DNA of 64,000 nt, taken from contig NZ_RDSD01000008.1 in assembly GCF_003712195.1 (NCBI RefSeq), forward strand, positions 62,001 to 126,000. Reading direction: 5' to 3'. The position numbers and the translations under genes are program-made. The number at the start of each line of letters is the position of its first letter. The stretch's first letter is position 1. Source of the stretch: Proteiniphilum sp. X52 (GTDB taxonomy: Bacteria > Bacteroidota > Bacteroidia > Bacteroidales > Dysgonomonadaceae). Shown here piece by piece: positions 16,251 to 24,404 of the stretch. The notes beneath the pieces were generated by a model. That model was not told the origin of the DNA, ran no database searches, and saw only the letters and a list, made by a program, of their open reading frames with translations.

Positions 16251-18050
16251 ATGAAAAAAATAATATACTCGATAGTCTTTTTACTGGTTTGCTTTACGGC
16301 CTGTGAAGATTATCTGGATAGACCAGGATTGGATCAGTTTGAAAATGATCATTTCTGGACAAATGAAGGGAACGTAAAGCTATATGCCCAAAGGGCTTAT
16401 ACCTCTTATTTCTACGGATATGGAAGCGGATACAGCTGGGGTAGCTTTTTCACCGGCGGATCGTGGGCTGATGAGTACAGTTCCTCGTCGATATGGACGC
16501 AGAATACGGCGACTTCCGGTAACGGATGGTCGTTCACCTGGGTGAGATGGGCGAATATCCTAATTGATGAGGTAGGGAAAATGGAAAATTTATCAGACGA
16601 AGCCCGGAATCACTGGTTAGGTATCGGCCGTTTTTTCAGGGCGATGGAGTATTCTGATTTAGCCAGGGCATTTGGCGATATTCCTTATTTTGACAAAGTG
16701 GTTCCGCATGATGATGTGGAGACAAGTTATAAAAAGAGGGATCCCCTTCCGGATGTAGCCTTGAAAATTATGGAGGATTTTCAGTTTGCCGCGGAGAATG
16801 TGCGTATAAATGACGGATCACAACAAGTCAACAGAGATGTCGTTTTAGCCTTTATGTCAAGACATATGCTGTATTTCGGAACCTTCCTGAAATACCATGA
16901 TATCGATGCGGAAACGGCTGCGACCCTTTTGGGAAAAGCTGCCTGGGCATCGGAACAACTGATGAATTCCGGTAAATATGAAGTGGTGGACGATTACAGG
17001 GCGATTTTTTCTTCAGAGAATCTGTCCGGAAACAAAGAGGTGATCTTCTATCGCCAGTATGAGGCCGCAAAAGTAACCCATTGTCTGGTCTCATATAACA
17101 ATAAAGAACCTCAAACGGGTACGACGCTGAAAGTGGTGGAAACCTATCTGTCTGCCGACGGGCTTCCTATCAAACAATCCCCGTTATATGATTATGATTC
17201 CGATAACGGGTTCAGGTATTACGAGGACCAGTATAGGAACAGAGATCCCCGTATGGCGGCTAGTTTGGTGGACTCTATCAGATTGAACGGACCGCATGAC
17301 GCCTATTCTTCCACCGGATTCCTTTGTTGGAAATTCCTTCCTTATGAAGCCAATGATAAAGAGTTGATTTACATGGGAAGCACGAATACTACGGACGCGC
17401 CCGTAATACGGTATGGTGAAATACTTCTCAATTATGCGGAAGCGATGGCCGAACTGGGTAGATTTGACCAGGCTGCCGCTGATAAATCGATCAATCTTTT
17501 ACGGAACAGGAATATCCAAAAGAATAACCAGGGGGATGTGCTGCCGAAACTGCCCAAAATGGTTGTCGCCGGAGATCAGGTTACGGCGAACGGTGTAATC
17601 GTTAACGATCCCGACCGGGATCCTTCGGTTTCTCCTTTGTTGTGGGAAATACGAAGGGAACGGGCGGTTGAACTCCTGTTCGAAGGATTCAGGCGAAACG
17701 ACCTGAGGCGGTGGAAAAAATTTGAGTATCTGAAAACGATGGAAAGCGACGGCCCCACCACATTGGGTAGAGGCGCGTATATCGATTTGGAGGCGTTTAA
17801 AGCCAAGTACACGGAGGCTCAATATAACAAGATGATGCAAAGCCTGCATTTCCATTATCCTGATCCGGACAATTTGTCCAAAGCGTTTGTGCACAACTTG
17901 TATGAAACCAATATGCGCAGGGATTGGATTGCCGGAAATTCTTATTACGAAAGGCAATATTTGAATGCCGTACCTCTCGATCAGATCAAACTGTATAAAG
18001 ATTTGGGATACGAATTAACTCAAAATTACGGCTGGGATGGGGTTGATTGA
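16251..18050 (+). CDS. SusD/RagB-family surface lipoprotein
   Basis: Substrate-capturing lid of the SusCD transporter, on the outer face of the outer membrane. The 599 residues begin with a lipoprotein signal ending LLVCFTACEDYLDRPG (lipid-attached cysteine near 18). SusD_like and SusD domains follow: early helices with the family motif RFFRAMEYSDLARAFGDIPYFD near 125, and the late TPR-like region VIRYGEILLNYAEAMAELG near 385. It ends with ERQYLNAVPLDQIKL, the usual SusD C-terminus. Transcribed with the SusC gene just upstream. Ligand not predictable from sequence. Confidence 0.94.
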   Translation: MKKIIYSIVFLLVCFTACEDYLDRPGLDQFENDHFWTNEGNVKLYAQRAYTSYFYGYGSGYSWGSFFTGGSWADEYSSSSIWTQNTATSGNGWSFTWVRWANILIDEVGKMENLSDEARNHWLGIGRFFRAMEYSDLARAFGDIPYFDKVVPHDDVETSYKKRDPLPDVALKIMEDFQFAAENVRINDGSQQVNRDVVLAFMSRHMLYFGTFLKYHDIDAETAATLLGKAAWASEQLMNSGKYEVVDDYRAIFSSENLSGNKEVIFYRQYEAAKVTHCLVSYNNKEPQTGTTLKVVETYLSADGLPIKQSPLYDYDSDNGFRYYEDQYRNRDPRMAASLVDSIRLNGPHDAYSSTGFLCWKFLPYEANDKELIYMGSTNTTDAPVIRYGEILLNYAEAMAELGRFDQAAADKSINLLRNRNIQKNNQGDVLPKLPKMVVAGDQVTANGVIVNDPDRDPSVSPLLWEIRRERAVELLFEGFRRNDLRRWKKFEYLKTMESDGPTTLGRGAYIDLEAFKAKYTEAQYNKMMQSLHFHYPDPDNLSKAFVHNLYETNMRRDWIAGNSYYERQYLNAVPLDQIKLYKDLGYELTQNYGWDGVD

Positions 18051-18145
18051 TTGCGGAGCATATCTGCCGCCCGGTCTTTGCAAGGAGTGAAGTAAACGGA
18101 AGACACCCGATTGGAACTTTGGCAAATATGTGATTGTTGCTCCCA

Positions 18146-18877
18146 TCAGTTTATAGACCGGATTATTAGCTGCTCCGTCTTTTCAAAAAGGGTAGGGAAA
18201 GGCGTCTCTTTTACGGGGATAGGATCATGAATGGTAAACTCGATCTTAGTGCCTATGCCTAAAGGGAAAGAACCCCATCTTGTCATTTTCCACGAATTGT
18301 TGATCGTGACGGGAACAACATAGGCGGAAGGCGCGTATTTGCAGAGGATTTTCAAACCGTTCTCGGCAAATCGCCGTGGCTTGCCCGTATTGGTTCGTGT
18401 CCCTTCAGGGAATATCACTGCCGAACGTTTGTTTGCCTCTATATATTGGGCCAATTGCCGGATCGCGGATAAGGCCTGTTTCGCGTCTTTTCTGTCGATC
18501 AGCACCGACCCTCCCTGTCTCAGATTGTACGATATACTGGGAATACCTTTTCCCAGTTCAATCTTGCTGACAAATTTAGGATGGACTTTTCTCATATACC
18601 AGCCGATAGTCGTGATGTCATACCAGCTCTGGTGGTTGGCGGCAATGATCAGCGGACTGTTTTTTGGGAGTTTTTCCAACCCTGTGATTTTATATCTTGT
18701 GCCCAGCACATAGGTATTCAATACGAGGAAGAAACAGAGCAGGTCGACGCTCTTTTTATGGGCGTTATATCCAAAAAGGTTGAAGCATATCCATTGAATC
18801 AGATGAAATATCAGCAATGTGCATCCGAACAACAGATAATAAATAATGGAAAGAGGATATGCTATGGACTTCTGCAT
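18146..18877 (-). CDS. plsC: 1-acyl-sn-glycerol-3-phosphate acyltransferase (PlsC family)
   Basis: Membrane-associated acyltransferase that makes phosphatidate from lysophosphatidate. The 243-residue protein has N-terminal hydrophobic helices (about 8-30 and 45-60) and the two hallmark motifs: NHQSWYD (H82 and D87, catalytic HX4D) and FPEGTR (156-161, phosphate binding). Bacteroidales have several PlsC paralogues, so an ornithine-lipid or other acyl-acceptor role cannot be excluded. It is a single leftward gene. Two near-identical ACAAAGATWATC stretches lie upstream (18951-18978), one containing a TAnnTTTG box on the minus strand. Confidence 0.87.
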   Translation of the reverse strand: MQKSIAYPLSIIYYLLFGCTLLIFHLIQWICFNLFGYNAHKKSVDLLCFFLVLNTYVLGTRYKITGLEKLPKNSPLIIAANHQSWYDITTIGWYMRKVHPKFVSKIELGKGIPSISYNLRQGGSVLIDRKDAKQALSAIRQLAQYIEANKRSAVIFPEGTRTNTGKPRRFAENGLKILCKYAPSAYVVPVTINNSWKMTRWGSFPLGIGTKIEFTIHDPIPVKETPFPTLFEKTEQLIIRSIN

Positions 18878-19056
18878 AATGGTCTTATCTTATTATGAAT
18901 ATAACATGAAAATTTGAATAATCGGTTTTCATATTCTCGATTCATGTGGACAAAGATTATCCGAAACAAAGATAATCTTTATGTTTTGTTGATCCGGCGT
19001 GATTGAATATTTTCTTTGCCGGACTCATAAGAACAATCGAAGGTGAATTTTCCATT

Positions 19057-20325
19057 CTATATTCTTCCCTGTAAATGGCGTCTTATAACCGGGAAATAAA
19101 AAGATATGGCCAGTAAGCCTATAAAACATCCCGCCATACCCACGTGTTGGGTTCCTGCGTGGGTGTTCACAGTTCCGCCGAAAAGCGCGCCGCTACCTAT
19201 ACCGATATTATATATGCCTGAATAGATAGACATTGCCACAGCTGTCGCGTCGGGCGCGATTTTTATCACGGCATCCTGAAATACCAGATTAAAGATCATA
19301 ATTGATATACCCCAGAATGTGAATAACAAAAAAACAGTAAAAGTGTTGATCGCTAACGGATATATTAGTGAAAGTGATATGGTTACACCAATTACACTTC
19401 CACCCATGAGAAAGAGCGATCGTTTCTCATTGTAACGGGAGAATAAAAAGCTTCCGCCAATTCCGGCGACACCGAAAACAAGCAATCCCGCAGTAGCCGC
19501 ATTTTCATTGAGTCCGGCTATGTTGATCATAAAAGGTTCGATATAGGTGTATCCGGTAAAATGTGCCGTGATCATAATCGCGGTCAGCATGTATATCCCC
19601 ATCAGGGCCGGGCGTTTGACTAAGTGCGGTAAACTTTTGAATGATCCCGAATTGTTACTTTTTAAGACCGGCAATACAAACATCAGAAGTATCAGTACCA
19701 GGAAAGCAACTATGCCAATGAATAAAAAAGTTGTCCTCCATCCCATATATAGCCCCACAGTACGTCCGAAGGGAAGCCCGAGCACAGTCGCCAGCGAACC
19801 GCCGGTGGCGAGAATGCCTAATCCGGTTGAGCGGTGACCTTCCGGTGCCATTTGGACCGCCATAGGGGCGGCGACAGACCAGAAGATAGCATGCATACAA
19901 GCCACCATGATACGTGAAACAAGCAGTAAAGGGTAATTATAGGATTGCCATGAAAGCAGATGGCTTATAATGAACAGGATCAATAGAGCTGCCATCAGTT
20001 TGCGACGCTCTACCCCCGCGAAAATAAGTATCAATGGCAAAGAGGCCAGTGCCACCACCCACGCGTAGATAGTAATCAACAATCCGGCTTTGGCTTCGCT
20101 GATGGAAAGACCTTTCGCAATGTCACTCAGGAGAGCTATCGGCGCGAACTCGCTAGTATTGAAAACGAATGCAGCCATGGCAATACCTATGCAGGGCAGC
20201 CATTCTTTGAAGGCCGGCCGATCTGGTGCCACCGTAATGCTGTCATGAGGACCGGAGAAATGTGTTTTGTTATTATCTGCCACAACTAAAAATTTTTTGA
20301 CTGCAAAATTATCGAATGCATACAC
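19057..20325 (-). CDS. MFS transporter, DHA1/sugar-efflux (SotB/AraJ) type
   Basis: 422-residue inner-membrane exporter with 12 predicted helices. The first helix block (GIAMAAFVFNTSEFAPIALL) and the loop-2 region are typical of the DHA1 family branch containing SotB, AraJ and drug-efflux proteins. The N-terminal 35 residues before the first helix are long and weakly supported; with no good alternative ATG, a GTG near residue 15 may be the true start. It is a single gene. Substrate may be sugars, arabinose-like compounds or drugs and cannot be decided here. Confidence 0.85.
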   Translation of the reverse strand: MYAFDNFAVKKFLVVADNNKTHFSGPHDSITVAPDRPAFKEWLPCIGIAMAAFVFNTSEFAPIALLSDIAKGLSISEAKAGLLITIYAWVVALASLPLILIFAGVERRKLMAALLILFIISHLLSWQSYNYPLLLVSRIMVACMHAIFWSVAAPMAVQMAPEGHRSTGLGILATGGSLATVLGLPFGRTVGLYMGWRTTFLFIGIVAFLVLILLMFVLPVLKSNNSGSFKSLPHLVKRPALMGIYMLTAIMITAHFTGYTYIEPFMINIAGLNENAATAGLLVFGVAGIGGSFLFSRYNEKRSLFLMGGSVIGVTISLSLIYPLAINTFTVFLLFTFWGISIMIFNLVFQDAVIKIAPDATAVAMSIYSGIYNIGIGSGALFGGTVNTHAGTQHVGMAGCFIGLLAISFYFPVIRRHLQGRI

Positions 20326-20479
20326 ATGTGATTTGTTGTTGTAATCTCTTTTCCATCACAATTGCTTATCGAGGAAAGAACGTATTTGCCTCGTTATTGT
20401 TTAATCATTTTTTTTAAATTCAAAGTTTCGTATCGTCCGCATGAATACTTGTCTTTAGCAAGTCATATGCAGGTGTAAG

Positions 20480-20812
20480 ATGAAAATGAGGAGCCGTTCT
20501 CGTTTCATCAACAAAACAATAATGACTTTTTCAAAATTAGTAATGTGTCTTGGAGAGAAAGCAGGATATTTGGTCGAATCAGAATTATTCCGCAGTTTTT
20601 GTGAACTGAACATGGAAGATAATCCCATGAATAGTTCTCAAAAAAGCGATTTGATTTGGTCGGTTTTTAGCGACACGCGGAGCGACCGGGGTATTCTGAA
20701 CGGTTTAGGGAAATTAATGGATGAGGATATGAAGAAATTCGTTCGTACAAAACTACTGACGGAAACCATATCCCTGCTGCGGTTTTATAAAGAATTCCCG
20801 ATTCTCGCATAA
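20480..20812 (+). CDS. small hypothetical protein
   Basis: 110-residue frame with a basic N-terminus, no signal peptide, and a helical C-terminal half (LGKLMDEDMKKFVRTKLLTETISLLRFYKEF). I do not recognise the family. Starts could be at 20480 or at the internal ATG near 20522. It precedes a decayed terminator-like repeat at 20863-20914 that marks the left edge of an accessory segment. Probably real because it is the longest frame here and has plausible composition, but it could be spurious. Confidence 0.4.
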   Translation: MKMRSRSRFINKTIMTFSKLVMCLGEKAGYLVESELFRSFCELNMEDNPMNSSQKSDLIWSVFSDTRSDRGILNGLGKLMDEDMKKFVRTKLLTETISLLRFYKEFPILA

Positions 20813-20862
20813 GGGATGGAATCCAATTTTCCTTCATTATGCGAACTATTTTATTTTCTTTG

Positions 20863-20914
20863 AAAAGTAGGATTTTGTAGAAAATACAAACTCCTGAAAC
20901 CTTTGTATTTTGGG
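20863..20914. repeat. left copy of a 52-bp imperfect direct repeat
   Basis: Matches 24170-24221 at 41 of 52 positions in direct orientation, including a shared TTTTGTAGAAAA block and a decayed version of the tRNA-Phe terminator stem. The two copies bound the segment holding the lipoprotein and AbiE genes. Confidence 0.6.
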
Positions 20915-21030
20915 ATGCCAAAAAACAGCGTGTGAAAAAGCAACATCCTAACTCAGAATTACTCAATGCAAAAATAACGAAGTCCAAAGCCGAATGTGAA
21001 CAAGAATCATATCTGCCATCTTTAGCTAAT

Positions 21031-21804
21031 TCATTCTTTTAATAGAGTAAGAAAATCATTTCCGGCCTGTCTTGCGGTGCTCACCAAATGCTCAATGATA
21101 TTATAATTTTTAAAAAAATTGGCATGAACTTCTCCCTTTTGTGAAATCTCCGTTTGCTGGTCATCTTTCAGATGTTTAATATTCCATAAAGCATCATAAG
21201 TAATTAAAATATTGCCCGTATATGTAAATATTGGTTCCGAAGTAGTAACATAAAAATCGCCTGTACTATATTTCGACGAAGCGATCGACGCGTTCCTAAA
21301 GACATTGCCGTTTACCCGAAACTCCAATTTATTCAGAATAATAATGTAATCCGGATTAAATGATTTGATAATTGAATCGAGATCCTTTTTATCTCTTTTA
21401 AGTTCTTTCGTATGATAATATATAAATTCAGAGCCGAGTGACGAGTTTTCGGCCACTTTTTCTAATGCTGTTCTTACCAGAAATTGACTCCGCAGAACAG
21501 TATCCGTCTGATAAGAATCGGAAGCCGAACCCGAGAGAGGAGACTGCGAAGAGGACGTTATGAAATCGGATGAACTGTTAAGTTCGAAAATATCCATATC
21601 TGGTAACACGTAATCGTAAGACGTGGTGGTAAGATAGCATATTTTTCCTTTTTGCAACGAAATACTTTTATGGGGAATGGTATCTTGTGTTTGCATATTA
21701 ATGGCCACCGGTTGAGATACCGGCATTTGCCTTGATGTGTTACATGAATATGCGAACAATATCAAAACTACAACATATATTGAGTGTTTTTTTCTTGAAT
21801 TCAT
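21031..21804 (-). CDS. hypothetical lipoprotein
   Basis: 257-residue protein with a lipoprotein signal peptide (hydrophobic stretch about 9-19, cysteine near 21 in AYSCNTS). The middle is rich in serine (about 75-95). The rest resembles periplasmic lipoproteins of unknown function in Bacteroidales. The stretch FNPDYIIILNKLEFRVNG suggests a globular beta-rich domain. No partner gene lies adjacent. It lies inside the AT-rich accessory segment and is flanked on its 5' side by nearly 600 bp without genes. Confidence 0.65.
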   Translation of the reverse strand: MNSRKKHSIYVVVLILFAYSCNTSRQMPVSQPVAINMQTQDTIPHKSISLQKGKICYLTTTSYDYVLPDMDIFELNSSSDFITSSSQSPLSGSASDSYQTDTVLRSQFLVRTALEKVAENSSLGSEFIYYHTKELKRDKKDLDSIIKSFNPDYIIILNKLEFRVNGNVFRNASIASSKYSTGDFYVTTSEPIFTYTGNILITYDALWNIKHLKDDQQTEISQKGEVHANFFKNYNIIEHLVSTARQAGNDFLTLLKE

Positions 21805-22397
21805 CTTGTGTAATATTTGGTAATGACATCAGATTCCACCACCAAGGTGCAACCTTAAATGGATCATAATTAACTTAAAAATGAAATCTCTTGTTTTCAT
21901 TGTACCGATATTTATAAGTTTTACAATCAATTGGGTGAGTTTTTAATCTCTTAGGGTTTAATTCTCCGCTGCTTGCAGCGGGAAGTAGGAATTACTGTTC
22001 TATGATACCCCGACCTCTTGCGGGGGGATTTATTCAATTACAACTTTTTATGAGTTCCCCCAAGTGGAGCTACCCGAAACTGGATACTTTGCGTATCGCC
22101 ATTGACAATCAACGACTTGCATTTTCTTTCATCGGAAAATCCACACGATTTGACACACGATTGTTTCTCATCGTTTTGCCCGTGATTTAACACGATTGTT
22201 GTTGCAAAGTTAAGAAAGAATATCCATTGTTTACCCGAAAATTTGAAATAATTAGTCTTTTTATTTCTGCTATGCAGTAAAAATGGTGCATAACGGAAAT
22301 AGAATGGAAATTTTATGGCGTTAAAATTTACGGCTGTTTAATTTGCCTTTCCATTGTTCCGAAACTATCAGTTCCGAAACGCACATTTCGGATCGAA
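21805..22397. other. gene-free accessory interval with palindromes
   Basis: Nearly 600 bp without a supportable gene. It contains a REP-like double hairpin (21966-22025) and, at 22140-22200, several ACACGATT direct repeats in degenerate sequence. The frame at 22002-22190 has no family features. The interval looks like eroded mobile-element sequence, but no transposase is recognisable. Confidence 0.45.
21966..22025. repeat. REP-like double hairpin
   Basis: Two GC-rich palindromes 26 bp apart in AT-rich surroundings: CCGCTG-cttg-CAGCGG (21966-21981) and CCCCG-N8-CGGGG (22008-22025). The arrangement resembles repetitive extragenic palindrome pairs, but a single copy in the window cannot prove it. 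Confidence 0.5.
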
Positions 22398-23186
22398 CTA
22401 TTCTGTAAGTGAATTTACAAATTCTCCAAACCTCAAAATCTTCTCGCTATTCGCTTTATTGAAAAGTAGGTGCTCAAAATCCTTTTTCTTCTTCTTCAAA
22501 TCGACTGTTTTCAGCAATTCGGCTGTTGCTTGTTTGAACTCCTGCAAATTATGTACTCCGCAACGCTTTGAAAGAAAATCGTAATCGGGTTTTGCCTGCG
22601 CCAATAAAAACATCAGGTCGTAGAAATCACGTCCTTTTGCACGGGCTAACATGGCGGCAATTTTCATACTGCACAATACACCATCGGAAGGAACAGGAAA
22701 CGGGAAAAAGAATCCGCAGCCTTTGATATTGGTAATAACCGGAGGATAAACGACTCCTTGGTCTTGGCTTTCAACCTTTATCAAAAAACGTTCCTCCTTG
22801 TGTCCGCTCAACCCCAAATCGAATAGTAGTTCAGGGAAATGGATATTCCGCCTAAAAGCTGTTAGTTTCGGATTATCCTTATCCTTTGCTTCCACCCTCA
22901 ACCCTGAACGCTCTAAAAACTGGATTACTCCGTTTGTCATTTCAATAAACTCGTCTTTCGACAGGTCTTTGCAGTTGAAATCCAAATCTTCAGAAAACCG
23001 GTCTATACCCTTTACCAGACGCAAGTTTGTTCCACCAATAAAAGCCATCTTTTGGATGCTTGGCGTAGAAGAAAGGTAATCCAGAATCATCAACTGCAAA
23101 TACTCTTTCAGGATGTGCTTATTGAAACCCGAATTTCCACGGATTTGAGCCGGAAAATAATTCTTTATCTGTTCAATCTGTATCAT
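22398..23186 (-). CDS. abiEii: AbiEii/AbiGii-type nucleotidyltransferase toxin
   Basis: Toxin half of a type IV toxin-antitoxin and abortive-infection pair. AbiEii proteins are nucleotidyltransferases; some modify tRNA acceptor ends. In the 262 residues the family signature is plain: FIGGTNLRLV (49-58), then the metal-binding pair in RFSEDLDF (63-70, D67 and D69), with a later acidic/basic block LCSMKIAAMLARAKGRDFYDLMFL near 180. Its start overlaps the stop of the upstream antitoxin gene by 4 bp (ATGA), giving translational coupling. Length fits the family. The K-rich stretch near residue 229 is odd but not disruptive. Confidence 0.9.
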   Translation of the reverse strand: MIQIEQIKNYFPAQIRGNSGFNKHILKEYLQLMILDYLSSTPSIQKMAFIGGTNLRLVKGIDRFSEDLDFNCKDLSKDEFIEMTNGVIQFLERSGLRVEAKDKDNPKLTAFRRNIHFPELLFDLGLSGHKEERFLIKVESQDQGVVYPPVITNIKGCGFFFPFPVPSDGVLCSMKIAAMLARAKGRDFYDLMFLLAQAKPDYDFLSKRCGVHNLQEFKQATAELLKTVDLKKKKKDFEHLLFNKANSEKILRFGEFVNSLTE

Positions 23187-23800
23187 AAATCGTAAGTTTT
23201 AAGAAGTAGCTTTACCCGATGGTCAAGCGCCTTGCTTTGAAACTTTTCGCAGTAGTCCATCAGTAAATCCTTGTTTAAATCATCATGCAGGTAATCTTCA
23301 TCCAAACGCAACTCTTCCAATTCCTGTTCGCTATTATAGAACGGATAAAGATACAGTAAATCAAGTAATGCCTTCTCAGGTGTGGCAAACTGTATGGTGC
23401 GGTTGTCTGCCATTGGCTTTAAGTCGTACCCGAATAGCAGATTTTCTTTGACATTCTTATATGAGTATTCGCCGAACTCATTGGCGAATGATGCTGTTTT
23501 CAGGGTTGTCACACTGCTAATCTGCACCACCGCTTCCGGTATCATCCCGTAAAACGACAATGTCGTATGCAGGCTGATATAGGACGGACGGTAAATCCGG
23601 TTGGCAAAATAAAGGGAATAATCCGGCTTGCTCTTATACTCCGAAAAAGCAAAATATCCCTGTCGTAACCGGATAAGATACCCTTTCTTCGCCCAACGAG
23701 TAAGGTTGTTCCGGTCAAAATCCGGTTGCCATGCATATACCTGATAGATATTGAAGCAAGCCAAATCGAACATTTTATTCTTAAATTCCAGAAAAGTCAT
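23183..23800 (-). CDS. abiEi: AbiEi-family antitoxin / transcriptional regulator
   Basis: 205-residue antitoxin that in studied systems represses its own operon. An N-terminal winged helix (about 15-65; NNLTRWAKKGYLIRLRQGYF) precedes the AbiEi C-terminal domain, with RPSYISLHTTLSFYGMIPEAV near 85 and the conserved ATPEKALLDLLYLYPF near 145. It is first in the two-gene operon with the toxin, with a consensus promoter and a tandem 14-bp repeat in its leader as likely autoregulatory site. Like its partner it is more AT-rich than housekeeping neighbours and lies beside tRNA-Phe, pointing to horizontal acquisition. Confidence 0.87.
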   Translation of the reverse strand: MTFLEFKNKMFDLACFNIYQVYAWQPDFDRNNLTRWAKKGYLIRLRQGYFAFSEYKSKPDYSLYFANRIYRPSYISLHTTLSFYGMIPEAVVQISSVTTLKTASFANEFGEYSYKNVKENLLFGYDLKPMADNRTIQFATPEKALLDLLYLYPFYNSEQELEELRLDEDYLHDDLNKDLLMDYCEKFQSKALDHRVKLLLKTYDL

Positions 23801-23806
23801 TTCTTT

Positions 23807-23834
23807 ATTTTGTTTCTATTATTTTGTTTCTATT
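23807..23834. repeat. tandem 14-bp repeat in the abiE leader, candidate operator
   Basis: ATTTTGTTTCTATT occurs twice head to tail (23807-23820, 23821-23834), 7 bp upstream of the abiEi start and just downstream of its -7 box. A degenerate, related run follows near 23856-23872. AbiEi-type antitoxins bind repeats in their own promoter, so an operator role is likely. Confidence 0.6.
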
Positions 23835-23840
23835 ATGCTG

Positions 23841-23871
23841 CAAATATACTGCATTTTAGAAATAAAACAAA
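23841..23871 (-). promoter_or_regulatory. abiE operon promoter
   Basis: On the minus strand TTTG (23868-23871), exactly 19 bp, then TATATTTG (23841-23848): a perfect consensus match, 40 bp before the abiEi start. Confidence 0.85.
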
Positions 23872-24197
23872 ATATCGGGATAAGTTAGGGGTATTCTATC
23901 GTACCGAGAGATGTTTTGTCCTGCCATCTATAGACTTGAAATTTAGGAAGATTGCTGTATATTCAAACTTTTATCTATCTCTGTAACTGCCGTAACAGTT
24001 ACGGGCGTAATTATTGGCCGCAAAGATAAAGCACCTTAAGAATAAGTTGTTACCTAAATATCAGATTGATATGGTTTGTTTAGGATTGGAAGATATGTAA
24101 TTTAAAGGTTTTTTCCGCGACCCAAAAATGACCACGAATCAGGCCGACGAAACTGCCTGATCTTGCTGAAAAAGTGGGGTTTTGTAGAAAACGAAAA
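23872..24197. other. intergenic interval between abiE promoter and tRNA-Phe terminator
   Basis: No gene. Contains a 7-bp inverted repeat ATCAGGC/GCCTGAT (about 24138-24161) and leads into the right copy of the 52-bp direct repeat. Nothing else recognised. Confidence 0.4.
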
Positions 24198-24221
24198 CCC
24201 CTGAAACTTCAGTATTTCAGG
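24170..24221. repeat. right copy of the 52-bp imperfect direct repeat
   Basis: Direct-orientation match to 20863-20914 (41 of 52). This copy includes the intact tRNA-Phe terminator stem. Confidence 0.6.
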
Positions 24222-24223
24222 GG
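24198..24223 (-). terminator. terminator of tRNA-Phe
   Basis: CCCCTGAAA (24198-24206) pairs with TTTCAGGGG (24215-24223); on the minus strand the stem is followed by a T-rich run. It lies 28 bp past the tRNA 3' end. Confidence 0.8.
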
Positions 24224-24251
24224 CTTACCAGTTATTGGAGTCTTTTAAAAG

Positions 24252-24324
24252 TGGTGCCACCAGGAATCGAACCGGGGACACAAGGATTTTCAGTCCTTTG
24301 CTCTACCAACTGAGCTATGGCACC
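24252..24324 (-). tRNA. tRNA-Phe (GAA anticodon)
   Basis: 73-nt cloverleaf on the minus strand: acceptor GGTGCCA/TGGCACC with discriminator A, D-loop AGTTGGTAGA, anticodon stem AAGGA/TCCTT around loop CTGAAAA (anticodon GAA), T-arm GGTTCGATTCC. CCA is not encoded. Confidence 0.97.
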
Positions 24325-24346
24325 AACGTCACTTAAATTGCGAGTG

Positions 24347-24377
24347 CAAAGATAAGAGCATTTTTGAGATTTACAAA
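24347..24377 (-). promoter_or_regulatory. tRNA-Phe promoter
   Basis: Minus strand TTTG (24374-24377), 19-bp spacer, TATCTTTG (24347-24354): exact consensus, 22 bp before the tRNA. Confidence 0.88.
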
Positions 24378-24404
24378 ATTTATAAATAAAAAATGCCGAA
24401 AATT

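Noticed and set aside
22002-22190. 62-residue frame in the accessory interval
   Set aside because: It begins inside a hairpin and has no family features; probably eroded DNA.
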